The notes under the pieces are model-generated. The model searched no databases, was not told the DNA's origin, and saw only the letters and a list, made by a program, of their open reading frames with translations. A stretch of 64,000 nt of DNA from CAVVAE01 sp963746185 (GTDB taxonomy: Bacteria > Actinomycetota > Actinomycetes > Propionibacteriales > Nocardioidaceae): assembly GCA_963746185.1 (NCBI GenBank), contig CAVVAE010000002.1, positions 806,001 to 870,000 on the forward strand, in the 5' to 3' direction. Shown piece after piece: positions 55,301 to 63,255 of this stretch; within the stretch, counting starts at the first letter, position 1; each line of letters starts with the position of its first letter. The position numbers were made by a program, and so were the translations under genes.

Positions 55301-55497
55301 TCGTCTGGTGACAAGCCGTGGTTCTCCACGCGTTGCACCACGGCCTCGACCAGGGTTGTGGTCTTGCCCGTGCCGGGGCCGGCCAGCACCAGGAGCGGGC
55401 CACTTTCGTGGTCGACCACCCGGCGTTGCGACGCGTCGAGCTCGATCCCCGCGTCGCGTGGACGCGTGGCTCGTTCGAGGCGATAAGTGACCGACAT
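52297..55497 (-). CDS. adnA: AdnA-type helicase-nuclease subunit
   Basis: The protein is about 1066 residues from the ATG ending 55497. The motor has LLVLAGPGTGKTTTLVEAVV, FVDEYQDTDPSQVRLLHAIA, VVGDPDQSIYAFRGAEVRGI, IRLLTAHRSKGLEWRIVVVA and LFYVAVTRARQRLIVTAVAS. The C-terminal nuclease domain has LTCPLRWFL, GRVDRVERDSEGRIVVVDFK and a final CNRCEFASLCPTQQRTG cluster. Together with the earlier Cys this gives four ligands for the AddB/AdnA-type Fe-S nuclease. It is the upstream partner of adnB with overlapping stop and start, as in Rv3202c-Rv3201c. Confidence 0.92.
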   Translation of the reverse strand: MSVTYRLERATRPRDAGIELDASQRRVVDHESGPLLVLAGPGTGKTTTLVEAVVQRVENHGLSPDEVLVLTFSRKAADELRTKITSRLGRTSAMPMSSTFHSFCYGLLRRWQPADLYLTPLRLLSAPEQDVRIKTLLEDSLAGSAITWPEGLSAALKTRGFAREIHAVLSRAREKGLEPEALTRIGIESERPEWVAAGAFMDEYLKVLDFEGVLDYSELIHRAVLLAEADDVQAELRTQFKAVFVDEYQDTDPSQVRLLHAIAGDGRDLTVVGDPDQSIYAFRGAEVRGILDFPTEFPRSDGSNADVIALSTTRRFGERLLTASRRIAARIGMKGSIDLETFRTFREPVASESLYGRGKVDIFTFSSSGAESDHIADLLRRAHLEDDVPWSEMAVLVRSGVTAIPGLRRALVAAGVPVEVAGDEVPLQREPAVLPLLTALRVAVHPETLTADTARMLLMSPLAELDAAAVRKLGRLLRNRDREEHPERLARSSGALLRQSVVDPSFLADMDDRLATGPRKLAGLINDAHTLLGEGGPAEEALWVLWSGTRWPRRLRGAVERGGAAARAAHRDLDAICALFEVAARTEEKRHHTSAENFLAEVEAQQIPADTLAERGVRGDSIRLLTAHRSKGLEWRIVVVAGVQEGAWPDLRRRGSLLQADRLGTAGLVEAPSTTAMLAEERRLFYVAVTRARQRLIVTAVASPEADGDQPSRLIEELSLEPTSLPGRPARLMSLGGVVSELRRVASDPAETSPMREAAAARLAALAAETVGEGEPLVTAADPSTWWGLRRRTTNDTPVRPDDKPLRLSASALEGLLTCPLRWFLSREAAGEAARSSSLGFGSVIHALAEHMTTGTVDEEGLVALLDSVWDQLQFDSPWIAAREHDSAVDALTRFVRWHNGRPGRSYVGAEEEFAVEISLDDGERISLAGRVDRVERDSEGRIVVVDFKTSKKAPPDVSVRENAQLGLYQLAVDEGGFAELCGKDARSGGAELVQLRVDKDGMPKVQQQPPQAPDSDGRKTIEVQLAEGSSVVRREDFVARVNTYCNRCEFASLCPTQQRTGTVLS

Positions 55498-55560
55498 AAC
55501 GGCTATTGCATCAGACGGTGCCGACACGACGACGAGGCCGGCTGACGCCAAGACACCGGC

Positions 55561-55899
55561 TCACTCATCAGGAACCCACAGCGCTCTTGCGATGTCGACG
55601 CGAACGGTGGCGGCATCTGCGATCGAACCGCGCAGCGGCGTCGACTCCTCGCGATAGTGCGGGATCGCCTCGCGTCGATGGGACTCCGGCAGGCTGCCGT
55701 CGGCGCGGACCACGCGCCACCACGGAACCCCTCCGCCGTACATCGCCATCGTCCGTCCGACCTGCCGAGGCCCGCCTCTGCCGACCGCCTCGGCAAGCAC
55801 GCCGTACGTCGACACTCGTCCCTCGGGAATCTGCTCGACCAACGAGAGCACCGCCTCGACATAGGCCTCGCGCCCGGCCCCATCCTCGTCGTCCAGCAC
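55561..55899 (-). CDS. Alkyltransferase-like protein (MGMT family, Cys replaced)
   Basis: The protein is about 112 residues from the GTG at 55899; the frame is open well upstream, so a longer form is possible. The MGMT DNA-binding domain is clear: YVEAVLSLVEQIPEGRVSTY, then GVLAEAVGRGGPRQVGRTMA. The active site is GVPWWRVVRADG, with Trp where methyltransferases have Cys (PCHRV). That is the alkyltransferase-like (ATL) type, which flags O6-alkylguanine for excision repair without repairing it. Same position as Rv3204 beside the AdnAB pair. Confidence 0.88.
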   Translation of the reverse strand: MLDDEDGAGREAYVEAVLSLVEQIPEGRVSTYGVLAEAVGRGGPRQVGRTMAMYGGGVPWWRVVRADGSLPESHRREAIPHYREESTPLRGSIADAATVRVDIARALWVPDE

Positions 55900-56042
55900 G
55901 TAGCCAGAGTGCCAGACCAGCTCAGCCTCAACGTCGCATGCGTCCCCACCCTGACCTGAACGGATCAGCGACGCGACAGTCGTCGGCACACGCACCCCGA
56001 GCGGTCCATTCAGACAGCCCGCACCCGCCCACCCTGAGGCGA

Positions 56043-56072
56043 AAGGGGCCGGGAGGAACCTCCCGACCCCTT
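56043..56072 (-). terminator. Hairpin after the trypsin-like protease gene
   Basis: AAGGGG and GGGAGG (56043-56048, 56051-56056) pair with CCTCCC and CCCCTT (56059-56064, 56067-56072), with one 2x2 mismatch and an AA loop. Leftward it is followed by a short U run. It lies between the protease stop and the alkyltransferase-like gene. Confidence 0.75.
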
Positions 56073-56101
56073 CTCGTGGGTGCTGAGCTCTCAGTGCTCG
56101 A

Positions 56102-56992
56102 TCAGATGATCGGGCTGAAAGGCTCGGTGCCCGGGACCAGCGCAAGACCGCTGATGCCGGAGTTCGCCTTGGCGTAGTTGAGCTCGTGGTTCAGGTCGCC
56201 AATGTTGTTCGACAGCGGGAGGGGCGCGAGTCCGAGCGTCGAGAGCACGCCGACCGCCTTGCCGTTCGCATCGAGGAAGGCACTGCCCGAGTCGCCGGGG
56301 ATGCCGGGGCCAACGCTGTAGAGCGCGTGGGTCCAGCCGTTGCCTTCGGTCCCGAGGCTGACACCGATATGCGGTGAGAGCTCAGCGACGCCGCCACGAA
56401 GCGAGGAGTTTCCGTACGTGTAGAGCTTGTCACCGGCTGCAGTGCCGCCGGTGTTGATGCCAACCGGGCCGCCCCAGAACGGGATGGAGGGGTTGACGTC
56501 GCCGACAGATGCAGCGTCGACCTTGACCAGGGCCAAGTCGTTGTACGCGCAAGCGTCGGCGTTGTTCTCGTTGTTCTGCTGCATGGTCAGCCACGAGCTG
56601 TAGACCAGCTTGCCGGTGCCGACCACGGTGCCCTCGTCAACCAGGCTGCCGCCTTCGTTGAACGTGACAGGGGTGTTGAGCGGCAGGGAGGTGGCGTCGC
56701 AACCGTTGGTGTCGGTGGCGGCTCCGGTTCCGGCGCAGTGCGCGGCGTAGCCGACGTAGGTGCTGCCGGCGGCGTCAGTGAAGACGAAGTTGGCGGTGCA
56801 TTGGGCACCTTGGGTGTACATCATCACGCCAGGGTGAATCTTGGCCGTGGCGGCAGGCGCATAGGCCGAGGCCACCGACTTCGTGATGGTGCTCGGCTGA
56901 ACTGCGGCCGCGTTGGACGTGTTGGCCATGACCAACGCGGCGCCAGCGGTGAGTACTCCCACAGCTAATGCGGACCGGGTGCGGATGAGCAT
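56102..56992 (-). CDS. Secreted trypsin-like (S1) serine protease
   Basis: The 296-residue protein has an N-terminal signal peptide (RTRSALAVGVLTAGAALVMA, cleavage near ANTSNAAA). The catalytic triad is visible: His in VGYAAHCAGTG, Asp in YNDLALVKVDA and Ser in GPGIPGDSGSAFLD. Three to four cysteines could form disulfides outside the cell. The ATG ending 56992 has a strong GAGGAGGGAG site. It is a stand-alone unit closed by a hairpin; the substrate is unknown. Confidence 0.92.
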   Translation of the reverse strand: MLIRTRSALAVGVLTAGAALVMANTSNAAAVQPSTITKSVASAYAPAATAKIHPGVMMYTQGAQCTANFVFTDAAGSTYVGYAAHCAGTGAATDTNGCDATSLPLNTPVTFNEGGSLVDEGTVVGTGKLVYSSWLTMQQNNENNADACAYNDLALVKVDAASVGDVNPSIPFWGGPVGINTGGTAAGDKLYTYGNSSLRGGVAELSPHIGVSLGTEGNGWTHALYSVGPGIPGDSGSAFLDANGKAVGVLSTLGLAPLPLSNNIGDLNHELNYAKANSGISGLALVPGTEPFSPII

Positions 56993-57186
56993 TGCTGCTC
57001 CCTCCTCGTTTGACGATCGGACACCGGACCCAACGACGCCTCCCGTGGCCGGTCACGATTCGTCTTACGATGTGAGACAAACAGGCGGACATAGTGGCCT
57101 GTTCCGGACATCGCTGGGTGTCCTCGGTCTGACTCGCGTGCTCGGCTACGCTCGCGTCGTCGCCCGCCTGAGAGTGAGGTCCCGCC
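56993..57186. promoter_or_regulatory. Divergent region between the S1 protease and thiolase genes
   Basis: 194 bases carry both promoters. An imperfect inverted repeat, GTCTTACGATGTGAGAC at about 57060-57076, could be an operator. I cannot assign -10/-35 elements with confidence. Confidence 0.4.
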
Positions 57187-58374
57187 GTGAGTTCGTCCGC
57201 TGCCTCCTTCATCGTCGATGCCGCGCGTACGCCGTTCGGCCGCCATGGAGGAGCTCTCGCCGGCGTACGACCTGACGACCTCGCCGCCACCGTGCTGCGG
57301 GCGCTGATCGGGCGGCAAAGTCGTCTTGACCCGGCCAGCATCGACGATGTCTGGTTCGGTGACGCCAACGCTGCGGGAGAGGACAACCGCAACGTCGCAC
57401 GGATGGCGATCCTGCTGGCGGGCATCCCCACATCGGTGCCGGGCAGCACGGTGAACCGGCTGTGCGGCTCAGGACTCGAGGCCGTTTTCGCTGCCTCCCG
57501 TGCAGTTGCCGTCGGCGACGCGTCGATCACGGTGGCGGGTGGGGTCGAGTCGATGAGCCGCGCTCCATGGGTGGTGCCCAAACCCGAGACGCCGTACGCC
57601 CGAGGTCACGAGACGATGCACTCGACCACGATCGGCTGGCGGATGGTGAACCCGGCGATGCCGAAGCAGTGGACGGTTGCGCTCGGCGAAGGTGCCGAGA
57701 TCCTCGCCGACCGCTACGACATCTCGCGAGAACAGCAGGATGCTTTTGCGGTCCGCTCGCACCACAACGCCGCACGGGCCTGGGATGCCGGGGTGTACGA
57801 CGGCGAGCTGGTCCTCGTCGAAGGCATCGACCTCGACCGCGACGAGAGCATCCGTGCTGACTCGTCGATGGAGAAGTTGGCCAAGCTCCAGCCTGTGTTC
57901 CGCCCCGATGGCACGGTCACTGCTGGAAACGCCTCCCCTCTCAATGACGGAGCCGCCGCTTTGCTCATCGCGGACGAGGCCGGAGTCGACGCGATCGGAG
58001 GCGAGCCGCTGGCGCGAATCGTGGCGCGAGCGTCGAGTGGTGTCGACCCGGACGTCTTCGGGATCGGACCGGTCCAAGCCGCTCGTGACGCCCTGAAACG
58101 CGCGGGCATCGGGTGGCCCGATCTGGTGGCGGTCGAGCTCAATGAAGCGTTCGCGTCGCAGTCCTTGGCGTGCCTGGCCGAATGGCCTGACCTCGACCCC
58201 GACATCGTCAACGTGAACGGCGGCGCCATCGCGATCGGCCATCCGCTCGGAGCGTCGGGGGCGCGCATCGTCGGCTCGCTCGCTCATGAGCTGCGTCGCC
58301 GAGGCGGAGGCTACGGTCTCGCTGCGATCTGCATAGGCGTCGGCCAAGGTCTCGCCGTCGTACTCCAAGCCTGA
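57187..58374 (+). CDS. Acetyl-CoA C-acyltransferase (thiolase)
   Basis: The 395-residue protein (GTG at 57187) has an N-terminal FIVDAARTPFGRHGGALAGV, the acyl-accepting Cys in STVNRLCGSGLEAVFAASRA, AGGVESMSRAPWVVPK, the His in NVNGGAIAIGHPLGASGARI and the second Cys in LAAICIGVGQG. It fits degradative thiolases of the PcaF/acetyl-CoA acetyltransferase group; the chain-length preference is unclear. It stands alone and ends before a GC hairpin and the TIGR02569 remnant. Confidence 0.9.
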   Translation: MSSSAASFIVDAARTPFGRHGGALAGVRPDDLAATVLRALIGRQSRLDPASIDDVWFGDANAAGEDNRNVARMAILLAGIPTSVPGSTVNRLCGSGLEAVFAASRAVAVGDASITVAGGVESMSRAPWVVPKPETPYARGHETMHSTTIGWRMVNPAMPKQWTVALGEGAEILADRYDISREQQDAFAVRSHHNAARAWDAGVYDGELVLVEGIDLDRDESIRADSSMEKLAKLQPVFRPDGTVTAGNASPLNDGAAALLIADEAGVDAIGGEPLARIVARASSGVDPDVFGIGPVQAARDALKRAGIGWPDLVAVELNEAFASQSLACLAEWPDLDPDIVNVNGGAIAIGHPLGASGARIVGSLAHELRRRGGGYGLAAICIGVGQGLAVVLQA

Positions 58375-58384
58375 TCCTCCCGAC

Positions 58385-58407
58385 CCTCCCCCCGCAATTG
58401 CGGGAGG
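58385..58407. terminator. GC hairpin between convergent genes
   Basis: CCCGC and GCGGG (58391-58395, 58400-58404) close an AATT loop, with possible extension CCT/AGG across a bulge. It lies between the thiolase stop and the convergent TIGR02569 remnant, so it may serve both. Confidence 0.55.
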
Positions 58408-58761
58408 TCAGGTGGGGCTGAGGCGGTCGAGGACGAGGGAGATCACGGGTTCGCTTGCCATTGCGTGGTCGGCCGACGAGAGCGACATCGTGCCCTCCAT
58501 CTGTCTGACGCCTGCGGTAGCGATCCGGTAGACGAGTGCCCGGGCAAGCAGTTGGTACCAGTCGTCGACGTCGTGCCAGGCGTCCACGAACGAGAGCGGC
58601 ACTCCCTCCCACCTGACGGCATCGCCGACAGCGACGGCGAGTGCGAAGCCGACCGGCCGGAAGTAGGGCGGCCACGCTCGCTCCTGGCCACCGGGCATCC
58701 GGTGAACCCGCGTGGGGTCGGCGCCGAACGCGGCGAGGACTGCCGCGGGCGGAACGATCAC
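58408..58761 (-). pseudogene. TIGR02569-family remnant with internal deletion (117 aa)
   Basis: From the GTG at 58761 the protein begins like the actinobacterial TIGR02569 family (VLAAFGADPTRVHRMPGGQE). It then jumps to the family's C-terminal part (PPYFRPVGFALAVAVGDAVR, then WEGVPLSFVD and YQLLARALVYRIAT). About 140-150 residues of the phosphotransferase-like core, including the HGD catalytic region, appear to be missing in frame. Family members are about 260-290 residues. It lies between the alkyltransferase-like gene and moeZ, where M. tuberculosis has Rv3205c. It is probably nonfunctional. The comparison is from memory. Confidence 0.65.
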
Positions 58762-58851
58762 GACGAGAACCTGCGATAAATCACGTGGACACCCTAGGCA
58801 GGGGTATGCGTACGCTCGCAGCCTCAACCCTCCACGAAAGGCAACTTCCGC

Positions 58852-59223
58852 ATGGTTTCAGCCCTGAAACAAGTCACGATCGACTGCTCCGACGCGTACG
58901 AGCTTGGATCATTCTGGAGCAAGATTCTCGAACGGCCCTTGCATGACGAGGACCATCCCGGCGACCCGGCCGCCCTGATCGAGATGCCCGAGGGACCGGG
59001 CGTGCTGTTCATCGCCGTACCCGAGGGCAAGTCGGTGAAGAACCGGATGCACTTCGATGTCATCCCGACCGATCGGACCCGCGACGAAGAAGTCGAGCGA
59101 CTGCTCGCGCTTGGCGCTACCACCTACGAGGACCACCGCAAACCCGATGGCACGGGCTGGGTCACGATGCGCGACATCGAAGGCAACGAGTTCTGCGTCG
59201 AGCGCAGCGCCGCCGAGCGCTAA
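58852..59223 (+). CDS. VOC-family (glyoxalase-like) protein
   Basis: The 123-residue protein has ALKQVTIDCSDAYELGSFWS, KILERPLHDEDHPGDPAALI, a MHFDVIPTDRTRDEEVERLL strand-helix and a closing RDIEGNEFCVERSA. It fits the actinobacterial glyoxalase-like single-domain type; the substrate is unknown. The start ATG at 58852 is divergent from the TIGR02569 remnant by about 90 bases. It converges on moeZ with a 25-base gap. Confidence 0.85.
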   Translation: MVSALKQVTIDCSDAYELGSFWSKILERPLHDEDHPGDPAALIEMPEGPGVLFIAVPEGKSVKNRMHFDVIPTDRTRDEEVERLLALGATTYEDHRKPDGTGWVTMRDIEGNEFCVERSAAER

Positions 59224-59248
59224 ACCCCAACAGGGTAAGAGTTTTGGC

Positions 59249-60439
59249 TTAGTACGACGGCTGTGACGGATCGATCTGGTTGACCCACGCCACGACCCCG
59301 CCGCCGACGTGCACGGAGTCGGAGAAGCCGGCTCCCTTGAGGACCGCCAGCGCCTCGGCCGAGCGCGCGCCGGTCTTGCAATGCAGCACAACCTGCTTCT
59401 CTGACGGCAGCTGCTCGAGGGCGTTGCCGTTGAGGAACTCACCCTTCGGGATCAGCACGGAGCCGGGGATCTGGTTGATCTCGTACTCGTTGGGCTCGCG
59501 TACGTCGACCAGCACGAAGTCGCGCTCACCGTTGTCACGCTCCTTGAGCCAGTGCTCGAGCGTTGTCACGTTGATCGTCGAGCCGGCTGCAGCCTCGGCG
59601 GCCTCGTCACTGATCGCACCGCAAAACGCGTCGTAGTCGATCAGCTCGGTGACCGTGGGGTTGTCGCCGCAGATCGCGCAGTTGGGGTCCTTGCGGACCG
59701 CGAGCTTGCGGTACTCCATCTCGAGTGCGTCGTAGATCATCAGCTTGCCGAGGAGCGGGTCGCCGATGCCGGTCAATAGCTTGATGGCTTCGTTGACCTG
59801 GATGGCGCCGATGCTCGCGCAGAGGACGCCGAGAACGCCACCTTCGGCGCAGGACGGCACCATGCCCGGCGGAGGCGGTTCGGGGTAGAGGCATCGGTAA
59901 CACGGGCCGTGCTCGGCCCAGAAGACTGACGCCTGGCCATCGAAGCGGTAGATCGAACCCCAGACGTAGGGCTTGCCGAGCAAGACGGCGGCGTCGTTGA
60001 CGAGGTAGCGGGTGGCGAAGTTGTCAGTGCCGTCAACGATCAGGTCGTACTGCTCGAAGATCTCCATCACGTTGTCGTTGTCGAGGCGCTCGTTGTGAAC
60101 CACCACGTTGACGAGTGGGTTGACCTCGGCGATGGACTCCTGGGCCGAGATCGCCTTCGACTTGCCCACGTCGCTCTGCCCGTGGATCACCTGGCGTTGC
60201 AGGTTGGACTCGTCGACCTCGTCGAACTCGACGATGCCGAGCGTCCCCACTCCAGCCGCCGCGAGGTAGAGCAGAGCCGGGCTGCCGAGGCCGCCCGCAC
60301 CGATGACCAGGACGCGCGAGTTCTTGAGGCGTTTCTGCCCGCTCATACCGACATCGGGGATGATCAGGTGGCGGCTGTAGCGACGTACTTCGTCGATGGT
60401 CAGCTCAGCGGCCGGTTCGACCAGGGGCGGCAACGACAC
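59249..60439 (-). CDS. moeZ: Adenylyltransferase/sulfurtransferase MoeZ
   Basis: The protein is about 396 residues from the GTG at 60439 with GAGGAG upstream. The ThiF/MoeB domain has VLVIGAGGLGSPALLYLAAA, DEVDESNLQRQVIHG and an adenylation core. Zinc cysteines are in CYRCLYP and CAICGDNPTV. A C-terminal rhodanese domain has VLVDVREPNEYEINQIPGS and the active Cys in VVLHCKTGARSAEALAVL. It activates and sulfurates MoaD- and CysO-type carriers for molybdopterin and cysteine synthesis. Same place as Rv3206c; moaE is also in this window. Confidence 0.94.
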   Translation of the reverse strand: MSLPPLVEPAAELTIDEVRRYSRHLIIPDVGMSGQKRLKNSRVLVIGAGGLGSPALLYLAAAGVGTLGIVEFDEVDESNLQRQVIHGQSDVGKSKAISAQESIAEVNPLVNVVVHNERLDNDNVMEIFEQYDLIVDGTDNFATRYLVNDAAVLLGKPYVWGSIYRFDGQASVFWAEHGPCYRCLYPEPPPPGMVPSCAEGGVLGVLCASIGAIQVNEAIKLLTGIGDPLLGKLMIYDALEMEYRKLAVRKDPNCAICGDNPTVTELIDYDAFCGAISDEAAEAAAGSTINVTTLEHWLKERDNGERDFVLVDVREPNEYEINQIPGSVLIPKGEFLNGNALEQLPSEKQVVLHCKTGARSAEALAVLKGAGFSDSVHVGGGVVAWVNQIDPSQPSY

Positions 60440-60595
60440 GAAAACTCCTCGTAGGGGAAGACCGTTTCTTCTGGGTACAACCTTGACCAGCCCTTCCATG
60501 TTCCCCGACGACGCAAGCGCACGGGACGACGATCCGCCATCCGGACACCCCGACTCGGGGTGCCCGGACACTCGCGGCGTGACACGCTTGGCTCC

Positions 60596-61492
60596 ATGGC
60601 TGAGAAGGTCACCGTCGACATAGCCGGACAGAAGCTTGCCCTGTCGAACCTCGACAAGGTGCTCTATCCCGAGGCGGGCTTCACCAAAGGCGAGGTGATC
60701 GACTACTACGTCTCGGTCGCCGACGCACTCATCCCGCACCTCGCGGACCGGCTGTTGACCCGCAAACGCTGGCCCGACGGCACCGGCAAGCAGCCGTTCT
60801 TCGAGAAGAACGCCCCGCGCGGTACGCCGGACTGGGTGCGCACCGTCTTCATGGAGGAGCACGGCGACGATGGCGTGACGTACGTCGTCTGCGATGACCT
60901 GCCGACCCTGGTCTGGCTTGCCAATCTGGCCGCGCTCGAACTGCACGTGCCGCAATGGAAGGTCGGACCACGAGGTGGCCCGCAGGACGCCGACCTGCTC
61001 GTTTTCGACCTCGACCCTGGCCCGCCCGCCGACATCATCGACTGCTGCAACGTCGCGTTTGCGCTGCGCGACTTGCTGGAGTCAGACGGCCTGACCGCCT
61101 ACCCGAAGACGTCAGGAAACAAAGGGGCGCAGCTCTACGTCCCGATCAAACCCGCGACTTCGAAACGCACGTCGGAGTACGCAAAGAAGCTCGCCGACCA
61201 ACTGGCTGCGGCTGTCCCCGACTTGGTCGTCTCCATGATGGAGAAGCAGGTCCGCAAGGGCAAGGTGTTCATCGACTGGAGTCAGAACAACGGCGCCAAG
61301 ACCACGATCGCGCCCTACTCGCTCCGCGGCGTCGACCGCCCGACGGTCTCGACGCCGCTCACCTGGGACGAAGTCGGCGATGCGACCAAAGCTTCCGACC
61401 TCCGTTTCGAGGCGCCCGACGTCATACAGCGGGTCGAGGAGCACGGCGACCTGCTGGGTGACATGACCAAACACGCAGCCCCTCTGCCGTAG
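60596..61492 (+). CDS. LigD-type polymerase/primase domain protein
   Basis: The protein is about 298 residues from the ATG at 60596. It is a stand-alone archaeo-eukaryotic primase-like polymerase of LigD type: LSNLDKVLYPEAGFTKGEVI, LLTRKRWPDGTGKQPFFEKN, then LLVFDLDPGPPADIIDCCNV (catalytic Asp pair DLD), KTSGNKGAQLYVPI (the SGxKG basic motif) and VFIDWSQNNGAKTTIAPYSL. Ligase and nuclease domains are absent, so it is a PolD1/LigC-associated-type enzyme for gap filling in end joining or excision repair. It is divergent from moeZ and close to adnAB. Confidence 0.92.
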   Translation: MAEKVTVDIAGQKLALSNLDKVLYPEAGFTKGEVIDYYVSVADALIPHLADRLLTRKRWPDGTGKQPFFEKNAPRGTPDWVRTVFMEEHGDDGVTYVVCDDLPTLVWLANLAALELHVPQWKVGPRGGPQDADLLVFDLDPGPPADIIDCCNVAFALRDLLESDGLTAYPKTSGNKGAQLYVPIKPATSKRTSEYAKKLADQLAAAVPDLVVSMMEKQVRKGKVFIDWSQNNGAKTTIAPYSLRGVDRPTVSTPLTWDEVGDATKASDLRFEAPDVIQRVEEHGDLLGDMTKHAAPLP

Positions 61493-61553
61493 GTGCCCAG
61501 CCGTCCGACTCCGCCGTCACAGTCGCCAAGTGACTCGGCGGTAGTATGCGCGA

Positions 61554-62174
61554 GTGCCCATCGATACCGGAGAACGCGCCCGCACTGGCCGGATGCCCCG
61601 CAGCGCCCGTCGTGCCCAGTTGCTCGACTCCGCACTCGACGTTTTCGTCGCGCAGGGCTACCACGCCGCGGCCATGGATGACATCGCCGAGCGCGCTGGT
61701 GTCTCCAAGCCAGTGCTCTACCAGCACTTCCCCAGCAAACTCGAGCTCTACCTGGCTCTGCTCGACAACGCGTGTGACCAGGTGGTCGAGGGAGTGCGGG
61801 CAGCCCTTGAGAGCACGACCGACAACAACGAACGGGTCGAGGCCACGACCGAGGCGTTTTACGCGTACGTCGCCGACCCGAACGGCGCCTTCCGCCTCGT
61901 CTTCGAGTCCGACCTCACCAGCGAACCGGCCGTCCGAGAACGCGTCGACCGCGTCACCCTGCTGTGTGCGGACGCCATCGCCGAGGTGATCGCCGACGAC
62001 ACCGGCTTCCCACCTGAAGCATCACGCCTCCTCGCCGTCGCGCTCGTCGGTATGAGCCAGGTCTCGGCACGTTTCTGGCTCGACACCGACGGAGCGCTCC
62101 CCCAGCAAGACGCGACCCAGCTCATCTCGAGCCTCGCGTGGCGGGGCATTCGCGGCTTCCCGCGGACGGAGTAG
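61554..62174 (+). CDS. TetR-family transcriptional regulator
   Basis: The 206-residue protein (GTG at 61554; an ATG at 61593 is a possible alternative) has RRAQLLDSALDVFVAQGYHA, then a helix-turn-helix MDDIAERAGVSKPVLYQHFP SK. The C-terminal ligand domain shows no named motif. It matches the position of Rv3208 before the DUF3107 gene. The ligand is unknown. Confidence 0.92.
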   Translation: MPIDTGERARTGRMPRSARRAQLLDSALDVFVAQGYHAAAMDDIAERAGVSKPVLYQHFPSKLELYLALLDNACDQVVEGVRAALESTTDNNERVEATTEAFYAYVADPNGAFRLVFESDLTSEPAVRERVDRVTLLCADAIAEVIADDTGFPPEASRLLAVALVGMSQVSARFWLDTDGALPQQDATQLISSLAWRGIRGFPRTE

Positions 62175-62296
62175 CCTCACGTCGCCGTCCTGCGGCGGCC
62201 ACCGTCAACGCGCCGACCAACATCGACACTTTCACCGCCTACTAGGCTGGTGACGCCCTGGCTCTGGGGCCAACGACAGACTTGAGAGGACTCCAC

Positions 62297-62524
62297 GTGG
62301 AGGTCAAGATCGGCGTCACCCACGCAAACCGTGAGCTGACACTCGAATCGAGCCAGTCAGCCGACGATGTGCAGAAGGCCGTCTCGGAGGCCCTTTCGGA
62401 AGAACACGGCATCCTGTCCCTCACCGATGACAAGGGCCGCACGGTGTTCGTTCCCGCCACCAAGCTTGCCTACATCGAGATCGTCGGCGAAACCGGCCGA
62501 AGAGTCGGCTTCGGCGGAGGCTGA
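62297..62524 (+). CDS. DUF3107 family protein (75 aa)
   Basis: The start is GTG at 62297 with GAGAGGA upstream. The protein reads VEVKIGVTHANRELTLESSQ, then a helix SADDVQKAVSEALSEEHGIL, then SLTDDKGRTVFVPATKLAYI and EIVGETGRRVGFG. This is the DUF3107 family (M. tuberculosis Rv3208A, once called TB9.4). Function is unknown; it follows the TetR gene as in mycobacteria. Confidence 0.93.
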   Translation: MEVKIGVTHANRELTLESSQSADDVQKAVSEALSEEHGILSLTDDKGRTVFVPATKLAYIEIVGETGRRVGFGGG

Positions 62525-62563
62525 GGCCGAGCCCCACGACAGCAAGCCCTGGGAGGGAGCCTG

Positions 62564-63232
62564 GTGCTGTACGCCGCCATGCGGTTTGTCGTTGCACCTC
62601 TCGCGCGGCTCATCTACCGCCCGATCATCGAGGGGCGCGACAACGTCCCGCGCCACGGTGCAGTCATCGTGGCGTCCAACCACCTGTCGTTCATCGACAG
62701 TGTCGTGCTGCCGATCGTGGCGCCGCGGCCGGTGATCTTCCTCGCGAAGCAGGAGTACTGGACGGGATCCGGGATCAGAGGCGCCCTGGTGCGGGCCTGG
62801 TTCACGGCCATCGGATCGATTCCGGTCGAACGCGGCACCCACCGGGCTGCTCAGGCGTCCCTCGACGCGGCCCTGCAGGTGCTCAAGGACGGTCAGGCGT
62901 TTGGCATCTACCCCGAGGGCACCCGCTCACGTGATGGCCGCCTCTACCGTGGACGCACCGGTGTTGGCTGGCTCGCCCTGACCGCCCAAGTCCCGGTGGT
63001 TCCGGCCGCGGTCATCGGCACCGAGCAGATCCAGCCGGTGGGGGCGCGGCTCCCGCGCATCCGGCGGATCACCGTGCGTTTCGGGGAACCGCTGACGTTT
63101 CCGCCACCGAGCGCAGGGACCAGAGCTGCCCAGGCGCGTCGCGAGGCCACCGACCAGATCATGGCCGCCATCGCCGAGCTCTCGCCTCAAGAGCTGGCCG
63201 GGGTCTACAACGAGTCGGCTCCGACCGATTGA
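62564..63232 (+). CDS. 1-acyl-sn-glycerol-3-phosphate acyltransferase-like (PlsC family)
   Basis: The 222-residue protein (GTG at 62564) has a PlsC acyltransferase domain with the NHLSFID motif (NHxSxxD), FLAKQEYWTGSGIRGAL, SIPVERGTHRAAQASLDAAL, then GIYPEGTRSRDGRLYRGRTG and VPVVPAAVIGTEQIQP. It transfers acyl groups to lysophosphatidate or related lipids at the membrane face. It lies 39 bases after the DUF3107 gene. Confidence 0.93.
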   Translation: MLYAAMRFVVAPLARLIYRPIIEGRDNVPRHGAVIVASNHLSFIDSVVLPIVAPRPVIFLAKQEYWTGSGIRGALVRAWFTAIGSIPVERGTHRAAQASLDAALQVLKDGQAFGIYPEGTRSRDGRLYRGRTGVGWLALTAQVPVVPAAVIGTEQIQPVGARLPRIRRITVRFGEPLTFPPPSAGTRAAQARREATDQIMAAIAELSPQELAGVYNESAPTD

Positions 63233-63255
63233 GACGAGCCGACAGCCCTCGACAG

